Shown here piece after piece: positions 6,866 to 14,684 of a stretch of DNA of 27,199 bases (positions within the stretch are counted from its first letter, which is position 1; each line of letters opens with the position of its first letter). The DNA lies in NCBI GenBank assembly GCA_035760665.1, contig DASTSN010000102.1, positions 1 to 27,199 of the forward strand. The letters are read 5' to 3'. A model generated the notes under the pieces. It saw only the letters and a list, made by a program, of their open reading frames with translations. It had not been told where the DNA came from and made no database searches. Origin of the DNA: DASTSN01 sp035760665. GTDB lineage: Bacteria; Bacteroidota; Bacteroidia; Chitinophagales; Chitinophagaceae. The position numbers were made by a program, and so were the translations under genes.

Positions 6866-7483
6866 ATGCAGCAAAAACAACACTGGGAAAAAGTATTTGA
6901 AACAAAAGCCGATTCAGAAAAAAGCTGGTTTCAACCTTATCCCGAAACTTCGGTACAATTTATTAAGGACTTAAATATTCCCAAAGATGCTGCGATAATT
7001 GATGTGGGCGGTGGTGACAGCTACCTGGCCGATGTATTATTACAGGAAGGTTATAAGGATATTACCGTACTCGATATTTCTGCCAAAGCCCTGCAAAATG
7101 CCCGGAAGCGTTTAGGCAAAAAAGCAAATAGAATTAAGTGGGTTGAATCGGATGTATTGAGTTTTCATCCCGAAAAAAAATATGATTGCTGGCACGACAG
7201 GGCTGTATTTCACTTTGTAACCGATAAAAAAAATATAACAGCCTATAAAAAGCAGATTGCCGGTTCCGTTAAAGATAAAGGTAAATTGATTGTGGGTACA
7301 TTCTCAGAAAAAGGCCCCGAAAAATGCAGCGGCCTGCCGGTTCACCGCTATTCGCAGCAGCAACTCACCAGGGCGCTTTCCCAAAATTTCAAAAAAATAA
7401 AATGTATTGAGGAAATACATCAAACGCCTTTTAATACTTCGCAGTCATTTACTTTTTGCAGCTTTCAAAAAAAAGCCGTTTAA
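6866..7483 (+). CDS. Class I SAM-dependent methyltransferase
   Basis: 205-aa soluble enzyme. Motif I is IIDVGGGDS (44-52), the glycine-rich SAM loop; VLDIS (68-72) supplies the acidic residue that binds the SAM ribose; VESDVLSF (93-100) fits motif III. Later parts read CWHDRAVFHFV (108-118) and CSGLPVHRYS (154-163), with a C-terminal segment TPFNTSQSFTFCSF. The overall plan resembles thiopurine or tellurite-type small-molecule methyltransferases, whose substrate cannot be told from sequence. Placement between a metal-sensing regulator and an HMA membrane protein makes a metal or metalloid detoxification role plausible but unproven. C154 in the CSGL segment could serve as a metal or thiol contact. 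It lies 43 bases after the regulator and may have its own promoter. Confidence 0.85.
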   Translation: MQQKQHWEKVFETKADSEKSWFQPYPETSVQFIKDLNIPKDAAIIDVGGGDSYLADVLLQEGYKDITVLDISAKALQNARKRLGKKANRIKWVESDVLSFHPEKKYDCWHDRAVFHFVTDKKNITAYKKQIAGSVKDKGKLIVGTFSEKGPEKCSGLPVHRYSQQQLTRALSQNFKKIKCIEEIHQTPFNTSQSFTFCSFQKKAV

Positions 7484-7559
7484 GTATAAATCATATCCAT
7501 AATTCTGTAACAATACTGCTTCCCGTTTGAAGGAACTTTGTGTCATTAAAAGATCAGAC

Positions 7560-8300
7560 ATGACACATACCTATAAAGTCTCTGGAATGAAATGCAGCGG
7601 ATGCCAGGCAAAAGTCCAGGGTCTTTTATCTAAAGTAACAGGAGTAAAAAAAGTAACTATCGACTTATCAAAAGGTGAGGCTACTGTGGATATGGATAAA
7701 AATATATCCACTTCGCAACTTAAAGAAGCATTGAAAGATTATCCAAAGTATCAACTTTCAGAAACGAGCCATCAACATCATACAGCTGTATCATCTGTAC
7801 AGAACGAGGAAATAAAATCCTGGCTACAAACCTATAAGCCTATTCTTTTGATCTTTGGTTATATCACCGGTATTACGTTATTAACTGAATGGATGTTGGG
7901 CGGTTTTGCCTGGATGAGGTGGATGAATCACTTCATGGCTGGTTTCTTTATCACGTTTTCTTTTTTCAAATTGCTTAATCTAAAAGGATTTACGGAGAGC
8001 TATGGCATGTATGATATTGTAGCCAAAAGATGGAATAGTTGGGGCTATGTTTATGCTTTTACTGAATTAGGTTTAGGCATCGCTTTTCTTACCGGGTTTA
8101 CCCCCGTCCTTACCAATAGCATTACCTTTGTAGTAATGTCAGTAAGCATAATTGGTGTGTTGCAATCCGTTTTCAATAAACGTAAAATTAAATGTGCCTG
8201 CCTGGGCGATGTATTTAATTTGCCCATGAGCACCATTACCATTATTGAAGATGCGCTGATGATCGGCATGAGTGGGATAATGCTCGTAATAATGCTGTAA
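7560..8300 (+). CDS. HMA domain fused to MauE/DoxX-like membrane protein
   Basis: 246 aa from ATG 7560, chosen because MTHTYKVSGMKCSGC is the standard HMA opening; an upstream TTG at 7527 is in frame but unlikely. Residues 1-70 are an HMA domain with the metal motif C12-S-G-C15 and a GVKKVTIDLSKGEATV strand pair. A His-rich linker (SHQHH) follows. Residues about 100-246 hold four hydrophobic segments, such as PILLIFGYITGITLLTEWM and ITFVVMSVSIIGVLQSVF, ending with KIKCACLGDVFNLP, a C-x-C-L-G motif typical of MauE/DoxX redox-associated proteins. The protein should sit in the inner membrane with a soluble HMA head. A role in metal binding or thiol chemistry near the membrane is inferred; the reaction is not known. 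Confidence 0.8.
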   Translation: MTHTYKVSGMKCSGCQAKVQGLLSKVTGVKKVTIDLSKGEATVDMDKNISTSQLKEALKDYPKYQLSETSHQHHTAVSSVQNEEIKSWLQTYKPILLIFGYITGITLLTEWMLGGFAWMRWMNHFMAGFFITFSFFKLLNLKGFTESYGMYDIVAKRWNSWGYVYAFTELGLGIAFLTGFTPVLTNSITFVVMSVSIIGVLQSVFNKRKIKCACLGDVFNLPMSTITIIEDALMIGMSGIMLVIML

Positions 8301-8301
8301 A

Positions 8302-8385
8302 ATGATGATTATCAAACCAGTAAGGAACCTGTTGTGGCGGCTATTTAAAGCCATTTTTGTGCGCAAAAAGGACTGTTGCAAGTAA
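8302..8385 (+). CDS. Candidate 27-aa small protein with C-terminal CC
   Basis: A small frame starts at ATG 8302, one base after the stop of the HMA-MauE gene, and ends at TAA 8383-8385. It encodes a basic, hydrophobic peptide ending in KKDCCK, with NLLWRLFKAIFV as a probable amphipathic or membrane-associated helix. The position immediately after a metal-binding membrane protein and the vicinal cysteines make it worth keeping. No ribosome-binding signal is seen beyond possible coupling to the upstream stop, and its length gives little statistical support, so it may be chance. Confidence 0.35.
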   Translation: MMIIKPVRNLLWRLFKAIFVRKKDCCK

Positions 8386-8449
8386 GTGAATGTCATTAAA
8401 ATATAAAAGCTCCATGAAATTATATAACCCGTTTACCTTAAAATAGCTA

Positions 8450-8457
8450 TACTTTTG
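8450..8457 (+). promoter_or_regulatory. Bacteroidota -7 promoter element before the Cys-rich secreted protein gene
   Basis: TACTTTTG matches TAnnTTTG and is followed by C. Initiation about seven bases downstream would give a leader of about seven bases before ATG 8471. There is no strong -33 match at the normal distance. Confidence 0.45.
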
Positions 8458-8470
8458 CTTCAGGTTTTTT

Positions 8471-8869
8471 ATGAAAAAGTTCATCACCGCCATATTAGCC
8501 GTTTTGTACCTGGGCACTTCTTCAGGGGCCACAATACACATGCATTATTGCATGGGCAAGCTGGCCGATTGGGGTCTGGGTCATAAAGAATCTAAGACTT
8601 GTGGTCAATGCGGCATGGAGAAATCCGACAAAAAAGATAATGGCTGCTGCAAGGATGAACACAAATTTTTAAAAGACGATTCAGCACAAAAGGTAACAGA
8701 AAGCAACCTGCAGCTGATACAGTTAATGGCAACAGCTTTACCGTCTGCCAATATTCATTTACCTGAACTGGCATTGCCTTCCTTAACTGAAGAAAGTCCC
8801 AACAGCAATGCCCCTCCCCGAACGCAGGGCGTACCCGTTTACATTCGCAACTGCGTTTTCCGTATTTAA
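8471..8869 (+). CDS. Small secreted Cys/His-rich protein, Bacteroidota-type
   Basis: 132 aa. The first 20 residues (MKKFITAILAVLYLGTSSGA) look like a Sec signal peptide. The mature part starts with HMHYCMGKL (C27 with two nearby His), followed by CGQCGMEK (C44, C47), then NGCCKDEHKFLK (C59, C60 with His 64). The remaining residues to the C-terminus are low in Cys and rich in Pro, Ser and Leu. Proteins with the HYC...C..C...CC plan are common in Bacteroidota copper clusters; no enzymatic function is known to me. The pattern of Cys, His and Met points to periplasmic metal binding, a role I infer from composition and neighbours. It stands 100 bases before the triple-HMBD gene. Confidence 0.6.
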   Translation: MKKFITAILAVLYLGTSSGATIHMHYCMGKLADWGLGHKESKTCGQCGMEKSDKKDNGCCKDEHKFLKDDSAQKVTESNLQLIQLMATALPSANIHLPELALPSLTEESPNSNAPPRTQGVPVYIRNCVFRI

Positions 8870-8969
8870 TATAGTTCCCTCTTGTTGAGCCAGGCAACTG
8901 ATTTGCCGGGCTATTGGCATTTACCTATGCCATAAATCCAACTATTATATACTACTAAATTAATTTAAA

Positions 8970-9428
8970 ATGAAAGCAATTAAAATGCTGATGATGGCAG
9001 CGTTAACCATCATTTCCGTTTCGCTTTTTGCACAGGACAGTATCAGACATAAATCAAAAACTCCGATGCAAAAAATGGAGCAGATGAAATACAGTTGCCC
9101 CATGAAATGTGAGGGCGATAAGACTTATGATAAGCCCGGCAAATGCCCCATATGCGGTATGGGTTTAACCAAATCCAAAAAAGAGCAGATGAAAATGGAA
9201 GTGATGAAAACCTATACCTGTCCCATGCACCCGGATGTAGTAAGCGATAAACCGGGTAAATGTTCAAAATGCGGTATGGCGCTGAAGGAAAAAGCACCTG
9301 CTGTTGCAGTTTATAGCTGCCCCATGAAATGCGAAGGGGATAAAACTTATGATAAGCCCGGAAATTGCCCTAAATGCGGTATGGCCTTAATACAAAAAAA
9401 ATACGATCATTCCAATCACAAACATTAA
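8970..9428 (+). CDS. Secreted protein with three heavy-metal-binding domains (HMBD)
   Basis: 152 aa. Residues 1-21 are a signal peptide (ending SLFAQ). Three HMBD repeats follow at 41-66, 82-106 and 115-140. Each has YxCPM, then about 13-16 residues, then C-P/S-x-C-G-M-x-L. The middle one is of the CPMHP type; the first and third are CPMKCEGDKTYDKPG types and differ from each other at only three positions. HMBD modules usually occur as single domains on CusB-type adaptors and P-type ATPases, so a protein of three repeats and little else should be a periplasmic copper or silver buffer or carrier. The C-terminus DHSNHKH adds His. It is 18 bases before the DUF3347 gene, and both probably feed the export pump. 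Confidence 0.8.
   Translation: MKAIKMLMMAALTIISVSLFAQDSIRHKSKTPMQKMEQMKYSCPMKCEGDKTYDKPGKCPICGMGLTKSKKEQMKMEVMKTYTCPMHPDVVSDKPGKCSKCGMALKEKAPAVAVYSCPMKCEGDKTYDKPGNCPKCGMALIQKKYDHSNHKH
9090..9389 (+). repeat. Internal duplication of HMBD repeats 1 and 3
   Basis: Two 78-base blocks, 9090-9167 and 9312-9389, encode HMBD 1 and 3 of the secreted protein and differ at about 12 bases by eye, mostly at third codon positions. The middle repeat is of a different type. This points to a duplication of one module that is older than a simple copy but still under protein-level selection. Confidence 0.7.
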
Positions 9429-9446
9429 TCAACTAAAAATCAGGAT

Positions 9447-10064
9447 ATGAAAAAGATACTCCTTGCTTTAACAGTAATCGCAGCTTTAGCCGTGATTTCC
9501 TGCAACAGCAACAATTCTGCAAAAGACAACAGCACGGGTATGAACCATGATAGTATGCCCATGCCCATGAAAGACAATAAAATTGCAGATGAGAATGTAA
9601 AAATGGTAGCAACCACATTCGCCACTGTTGATCCCGGTGTTTCAGCTTTTATGAAATCGATGGTGGCAAATTACCTAGCGGTTAAAAATGCGCTGGCTAA
9701 CGAAAATGAAACTGATGCGGCTGCAGCCTCAGGAAAAATGTATGATGTTATGAAGGCGTTTGATAAATCACTATTGAGCGCTGACCAGAAAAAAGTATAT
9801 GATGATATTGAAGATGATTTGAAAGAACATGCAGAACACATTTCAAAAAGTAAGATTGATCACCAGCGGGAACATTTTGCAACGATGAGTAAGGATATGT
9901 ATGATATGGTGAAAGCATTTGGGGCTGGTATGACATTGTATCATGACCATTGCCCGATGTATAATGAAGGATCTATGTGGCTCAGTGAATCCAAAGACAT
10001 CAAAAATCCTTACTACGGAGATAAGATGATGACCTGCGGTAGTGTAGAAGAAATGATGAAATGA
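9447..10064 (+). CDS. DUF3347 lipoprotein
   Basis: 205 aa. Residues 1-19 are a lipoprotein signal with lipobox VISC (C19 lipidated). A Met/His linker follows (NHDSMPMPMKD). Residues about 60-205 form a DUF3347 domain: VDPGVSAFMKSMVANYLAVKNAL, then helices with KMYDVMKAFDKSLL, then the signature YHDHCPMYNEGSMWLSE (165-181) and KNPYYGDKMMTCGSV (186-200). C169, M171, M192 and C197 give a likely soft-metal site. DUF3347 proteins commonly sit next to copper efflux genes or as a domain on CusB proteins and are taken to be periplasmic metal-binding partners. It precedes the pump genes by 114 bases. Confidence 0.85.
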   Translation: MKKILLALTVIAALAVISCNSNNSAKDNSTGMNHDSMPMPMKDNKIADENVKMVATTFATVDPGVSAFMKSMVANYLAVKNALANENETDAAAASGKMYDVMKAFDKSLLSADQKKVYDDIEDDLKEHAEHISKSKIDHQREHFATMSKDMYDMVKAFGAGMTLYHDHCPMYNEGSMWLSESKDIKNPYYGDKMMTCGSVEEMMK

Positions 10065-10130
10065 ATGTTGAATCATGCTTCAATGTTGATACGTTAGTAT
10101 GATTGAAAGATTATTAACACCTGCCCAGCC

Positions 10131-10151
10131 TCTCCCGATTTTATCGGGAGA
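10131..10151. other. Perfect hairpin in the leader of the split cusA gene
   Basis: TCTCCCGAT (10131-10139) pairs with ATCGGGAGA (10143-10151) around a TTT loop, inside the 114-base gap before the first pump gene and 27 bases before its start. No T run follows, so it is not an ordinary terminator. GCCTC 10128-10132 and GAGGC 10160-10164 could add an outer stem that reaches the ribosome-binding area. It may stabilise or limit expression of the downstream operon. Confidence 0.55.
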
Positions 10152-10178
10152 ACGAAGGTGAGGCCAAAAAAAATCATT

Positions 10179-11459
10179 ATGATCCCAAAAATAATTTCCT
10201 GGTCATTAAAAAACCGCTACATCGTTTTGCTGCTGGCAGCAGGCTTGTTTGCGTGGGGCATTTTCAATATAAAGAAAAACCCCATTGATGCAATCCCTGA
10301 TCTCAGCGAAAACCAGGTGATCGTATTTACCGAATGGATGGGCCGTGGTCCGCAGATCATGGAAGACCAGGTTACCTATCCGCTGGGTAGTAACCTGCAG
10401 GGCATCCCCAAAGTGAAAAGCATCAGGGGCACTTCTATGTTCGGGATGAGTTTTGTGTATGTAATTTTTGAAGATGATGTAGATGTGTATTGGGCAAGAA
10501 CAAGAGTACTGGAACGGCTGAATTATGCCCAGCGTTTATTACCTAACGGTGTTACACCTACACTTGGCCCCGATGGTACAGGAGTTGGGCATGTGTTCTG
10601 GTACACACTCGACACTAAAAATCTTGACCTCGGGGAACAAAGAGCCTTGCAGGACTGGTATGTGAAATTGGCCCTGCAAACCGTTCCCGGTGTTGCTGAA
10701 GTGGCATCCTTTGGCGGTTTTGAAAAACAATACCAGTTGGTAATTGACCCGGTAAAATTACAGTTCTATAACATTAGTCTTATGGATGTGATGAACAAAG
10801 TAAAAGCCAGTAACAATGATGTGGGCGGCCGCAAATTTGAAATGAGTGATATGGCTTATATCATCCGGGGATTAGGTTACATCAAAAATAAAGACGACAT
10901 CGAAGCTATTGCAGTGGGCAACAACAATGGTATTCCGGTAAGGGTGAAGGATATTGGCACGGTACAGATGGGTGGCGATTTACGATTGGGCATTTTTGAT
11001 GAAAACGGTGAAGGCGAAGTAGTAGGTGGTATTGTAGTGATGCGTTATGGCGAAAATGCAGATAAGGTAATCAATGCCGTAAAAGAGAAAATGAAAGATG
11101 TTCAAAAAGGATTGCCCGAAGGTGTAACCTTTAAAACTGCCTACGACCGCAGCGAACTGATTGAGGCGGCCATCGGCAACATTAAAGTAAAACTGGTTGA
11201 AGAAATGGCTGTAGTGGCGCTGATCGTTATCATCTTTCTTTTTCACTGGCGCAGTGCATTAAGCATCATTATTCAGATTCCGATAACCATTGCTATCAGT
11301 TTCATCCTGCTGAATATGTTTGGTATATCCTCCAATATCATGTCACTAACAGGTATTGCCCTGGCTATCGGTGTAATTGTAGACAATGGAATTATTATGA
11401 GTGAGAATGCCTACCGGCATTTATCAGACTATCAAAATCAACACAGTCCTAAATCCTAA
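10179..11459 (+). CDS. cusA: CusA-type RND pump, N-terminal half (split gene)
   Basis: 426 aa from ATG 10179; the frame is open from a GTG at 10158, but MIPKIISWSLKNRYIVLLL is the normal RND opening. It holds TM1 (IVLLLAAGLFAWGIFNI), the first periplasmic porter subdomains, and TM2-TM4, including IALAIGVIVDNGIIMSEN with D402, the equivalent of the proton-relay Asp D405 of E. coli CusA, and E409. Instead of going on through the cytoplasmic loop to TM5, the frame ends at TAA 11457-11459 after YQNQHSPKS. The next gene continues in the same frame three bases later with exactly the missing remainder. Either two polypeptides assemble into one pump, the stop is read through, or the pump is broken by a single nonsense codon. 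The family exports Cu(I)/Ag(I) from the periplasm. Confidence 0.85.
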   Translation: MIPKIISWSLKNRYIVLLLAAGLFAWGIFNIKKNPIDAIPDLSENQVIVFTEWMGRGPQIMEDQVTYPLGSNLQGIPKVKSIRGTSMFGMSFVYVIFEDDVDVYWARTRVLERLNYAQRLLPNGVTPTLGPDGTGVGHVFWYTLDTKNLDLGEQRALQDWYVKLALQTVPGVAEVASFGGFEKQYQLVIDPVKLQFYNISLMDVMNKVKASNNDVGGRKFEMSDMAYIIRGLGYIKNKDDIEAIAVGNNNGIPVRVKDIGTVQMGGDLRLGIFDENGEGEVVGGIVVMRYGENADKVINAVKEKMKDVQKGLPEGVTFKTAYDRSELIEAAIGNIKVKLVEEMAVVALIVIIFLFHWRSALSIIIQIPITIAISFILLNMFGISSNIMSLTGIALAIGVIVDNGIIMSENAYRHLSDYQNQHSPKS

Positions 11460-11462
11460 ACA

Positions 11463-13403
11463 ATGAAAAAATTGTTCAATAAACTAAAACGTAAACAAAC
11501 CTACTACCGTATTCCGGAGTTGGAAAGGATGCGGTTGATTGAAAAAGCCAGCATACAGGTGTCAAGGGGTGTATTCTTTTCTACCATTATAATCATCACT
11601 TCTTTTTTGCCGGTGTTTTTACTAACCGGCCAGGAAGGAAAACTCTTTCACCCGCTGGCATTCACAAAAACATTCATCATGATTGTGGATGCGTTGCTGG
11701 TGCTAACCTTAGCCCCCGTTTTAATTTCCTTTTTTATGAAAGGGCGTTTCAGGCCCGAAACCAAAAACCCGGTAAACCGAATACTGGAAAAAATATACGA
11801 GCCGGTTATCCGTACCTGTATCAAATGGCGGAAAACAACACTGGCTGTTAACATCATTGCTTTGGCAATCAGTATCCCAATGCTGCTTAGTTTGGGTAAA
11901 GAATTTATGCCGCCACTGGATGAAGGCTCTATTTTATTCATGCCCGTTACACTCCCGGATGTTTCCAACAGTGAAGCCAAGCGGATTTTGCAGGTGCAGG
12001 ATAAACTAATCAAATCTGTACCGGAAGTGAAGAATGTTTTGGGCAAAGCAGGACGAGCCAACACGGCAACCGACAATTCCCCCATCAGCATGATTGAAAC
12101 CATTATCCTTTTAAAACCTCAATCGGAATGGAGAAAGGGATTGAGTAAAAATGATATTATCAATGAACTCAATGCTAAGTTGCAGATACCCGGTGTTACC
12201 AACGGATGGACACAGCCCATTATCAACCGAATCAACATGCTGTCCACAGGTATCCGTACCGATGTGGGTGTAAAAGTATATGGACAAAACCTGGATACCA
12301 TTTATGCTTTTGCAGAAAAAGTGAAGAAAGAACTCGAAGGCATTGATGGCGTAAAAGATTTGTACGTAGAACCTATTACGGGCGGCAAATACATTGATAT
12401 TACGGTAAAAAGGGATGAAATAAGCCGCTATGGTTTAACGGTGGATGATGTAAACAGTGTGGTGGAAATAGCATTGGGCGGTATGCGGCTTACAACAACT
12501 GTTGAGGGAAGGCAGCGTTTTTCCGTCAATGCAAGATTTGGGCAGGATTTCAGAAATAATCTTGAATCGCTTAAACGTTTACAGGTGCAAACCATGAAGT
12601 ACGGCCCTGTGCCATTGGAAGCAGTGGCTGATGTAAAAATTACAGAAGGGCCGCCGATGATTAATTCTGAAAATGCGATGCTGCGGGGAACGGTTTTATT
12701 TAATGTACGGGAAAGGGATTTAGGCAGTACCGTAAATGAAGCCCGGGAAAAGCTGGATAAAATGCTCACCAAATTACCAAGGGGTTATTTCATGGAATGG
12801 AGCGGCCAGTATGAAAATTTGATCCGCAGTGAAAGAACATTGAAAATGATTTTACCGGTAGTGCTGCTCATTATTTTCCTGTCTATGTATTTCGCATTCC
12901 GTAATGCAAGAGAAGCATTCCTGAGTTTGATTTCAATACCATTTGCATTGATTGGCGGGGCTGTAATGATCTATTTCTGGGGTGTTAATTTATCCGTGGC
13001 TGTGGCAGTCGGCTTCATTGCTTTATTCGGGCTGGCAGTAGAAACAGGTATCGTAATGGTTATCTACCTGAACGATGCGATGGAGCAACTGGTAGCATCA
13101 AAGGGTAATTCAAGAGACACGATTACCAATGCAGATTTACGGGAATATGTAATTGCCGGCGCAGCAAAAAGGCTTCGGCCCAAACTGATGACCGTTTGTG
13201 TTTCACTGTTTGCATTGATTCCTATTCTCTGGAGCCACGGTGTGGGCAGTGATGTGATGAAACCTATTGTATTACCCATGGTAGGCGGGGTATTAACATC
13301 TGCAACACATATTTTATTGGTGACCCCATTGATTTTTTTAATGGCAAAGGAATATGAATTAAAGAAACACGGCAAAATTGAAGTGCTGGAAACAAAACAC
13401 TAA
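11463..13403 (+). CDS. cusA: CusA-type RND pump, C-terminal half (split gene)
   Basis: 646 aa, beginning MKKLFNKLKRKQTYYRIPEL in the loop that in intact pumps joins TM4 to TM5, then TM5 (RGVFFSTIIIITSFLPVFLL), GQEGKLFHPLAFTKTF, the second periplasmic lobes and TM7-TM12. Three Met residues are in the places of M573, M623 and M672 of E. coli CusA: M160 (ILFMPVTLP), M210 (SPISMIET) and M259 (NRINMLSTG), spaced 50 and 49 exactly as there. These form the Cu(I)/Ag(I) site, so substrate specificity should be monovalent. Both halves together total about 1,072 residues, near the family size of about 1,050. The start codon is three bases after the stop of the first half, consistent with coupled translation. 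No other damage to the frame is seen. Confidence 0.87.
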   Translation: MKKLFNKLKRKQTYYRIPELERMRLIEKASIQVSRGVFFSTIIIITSFLPVFLLTGQEGKLFHPLAFTKTFIMIVDALLVLTLAPVLISFFMKGRFRPETKNPVNRILEKIYEPVIRTCIKWRKTTLAVNIIALAISIPMLLSLGKEFMPPLDEGSILFMPVTLPDVSNSEAKRILQVQDKLIKSVPEVKNVLGKAGRANTATDNSPISMIETIILLKPQSEWRKGLSKNDIINELNAKLQIPGVTNGWTQPIINRINMLSTGIRTDVGVKVYGQNLDTIYAFAEKVKKELEGIDGVKDLYVEPITGGKYIDITVKRDEISRYGLTVDDVNSVVEIALGGMRLTTTVEGRQRFSVNARFGQDFRNNLESLKRLQVQTMKYGPVPLEAVADVKITEGPPMINSENAMLRGTVLFNVRERDLGSTVNEAREKLDKMLTKLPRGYFMEWSGQYENLIRSERTLKMILPVVLLIIFLSMYFAFRNAREAFLSLISIPFALIGGAVMIYFWGVNLSVAVAVGFIALFGLAVETGIVMVIYLNDAMEQLVASKGNSRDTITNADLREYVIAGAAKRLRPKLMTVCVSLFALIPILWSHGVGSDVMKPIVLPMVGGVLTSATHILLVTPLIFLMAKEYELKKHGKIEVLETKH

Positions 13404-13417
13404 GCATACAAAAAGTA

Positions 13418-14674
13418 ATGAATATGAAACGTTTTCAAATATTGATTGGTTTAACGCTGATAACATCAGTTGCCATCTCGCAACAGGTCTTGACCATGCA
13501 GGAAATTCAGTCAGCCATTCAAACCAACCATCCGGCCTTAAAAATGCTGGATGCCGAAGCCCGTTCCATGAATGAAGCAGCCAAAGGAGCTTACAGTTGG
13601 ATGCCACCCGAAGTTGGCGCTGGTTTTTTTCAGACACCTTATGATCCCGGCAGGTGGAAATCAATGAATGGCCAGCCGGGCATGGGTGCTTTTATGATTT
13701 CAGCCCAGCAGATGTTTCCCAATAAGAAAAGGCAAAATGCCGAGTTTGCATATATGAATGCACAGTCATCGGTAGAATTACAAAAAAAAGATGTAGTGGT
13801 AAATGAACTGTTGTTTACGGCAAGAAAAAACTACTATGACTGGATAGTGCTGGAAAAGAAATTGAAAGTTCTGGATGAAAACGATAAGCTCCTAAAATTC
13901 ATGATGCAAAGTGCGGAGATAAGGTATAAGAACGGGTTGGGTAAAATCAGTGCTTATTATAAAGCAAAGGCAGCATTAGCCAACGTAGAAAATATGCAGC
14001 TGATATTACGGAATGAAATTGTTCAGAAACGTATTGCCATCAATACCGTGATGAACAGAAGTACAGAAACAGCATTTGCAATTGATACGAATTATGTTTG
14101 GTTTGATTTTAACCGGGGCATGTTTGATTCTGTTTTTTTGATGCAGCAGCGTAGTGATATTAAAGTTATTGATAGGAGTATTGAAGTGAATAAACTGGAA
14201 CGCACAGCAGAGTTGGCAAAACTGAAACCGGAGTTTGGAATACAGTACAATCACATGACAGGCTGGGCCAGGCAGCCCCTGATGTTTACCGTAATGGGCA
14301 TGGTAAAAATTCCTCTTGCAAAATGGTCCTCCAAAATGAATAAGGCTAAAGCTGAAAGCCTTGTTTGGCAAAATGAAGTTTTGCGTAACCAGCAACAGAC
14401 GATCATTAATGAAGCCTCCGGCATGGCGGATAACAATTTCACCGAGCTGGAACTGAAAAAGAAGCAGATGAAATTGTATGAGGAACAGATCATCCCGGCA
14501 TTGCGACGGAATTTTCAAACCATGCAATTAGGGTATGAACAAAATACGGAAGAGCTGTTTGAGCTGTTCGATGCCTGGGAAGCATTAAACATGACGCAGA
14601 TGGAATACTTCGACCAGTTGCAAAAGGGTTTGCAGATGCAGGCAGAATTGATGAAAATTTTGGAAATAAAATAA
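13418..14674 (+). CDS. TolC-family outer membrane efflux protein (CusC-like)
   Basis: 418 aa. A signal peptide (MKRFQILIGLTLITSVAISQ, ending at a Q-Q site) is followed by an outer membrane efflux protein with two long helical repeats: MQEIQSAIQTNHPALKMLDAEARS at the front, KKDVVVNELLFTARKNYYDWIVLEKK, NGLGKISAYYKAKAALANVENM, and near the end YEQNTEELFELFDAWEALNMTQMEYFDQL. These are the coiled tunnel helices. It is Met-rich around residues 70-120 (WKSMNGQPGMGAFM and similar), which suits copper. It would form the outer membrane exit duct for the CusA pump; 14 bases separate it from the pump gene and 10 from the first adaptor, so it is part of the same operon. No lipobox was seen, unlike E. coli CusC. 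Confidence 0.85.
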   Translation: MNMKRFQILIGLTLITSVAISQQVLTMQEIQSAIQTNHPALKMLDAEARSMNEAAKGAYSWMPPEVGAGFFQTPYDPGRWKSMNGQPGMGAFMISAQQMFPNKKRQNAEFAYMNAQSSVELQKKDVVVNELLFTARKNYYDWIVLEKKLKVLDENDKLLKFMMQSAEIRYKNGLGKISAYYKAKAALANVENMQLILRNEIVQKRIAINTVMNRSTETAFAIDTNYVWFDFNRGMFDSVFLMQQRSDIKVIDRSIEVNKLERTAELAKLKPEFGIQYNHMTGWARQPLMFTVMGMVKIPLAKWSSKMNKAKAESLVWQNEVLRNQQQTIINEASGMADNNFTELELKKKQMKLYEEQIIPALRRNFQTMQLGYEQNTEELFELFDAWEALNMTQMEYFDQLQKGLQMQAELMKILEIK

Positions 14675-14684
14675 AACGAACCGA

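Noticed and set aside
14006..14527. Minus-strand 173-codon frame inside the TolC-type gene
   Set aside because: Antisense to a clear outer membrane efflux protein; no independent support.
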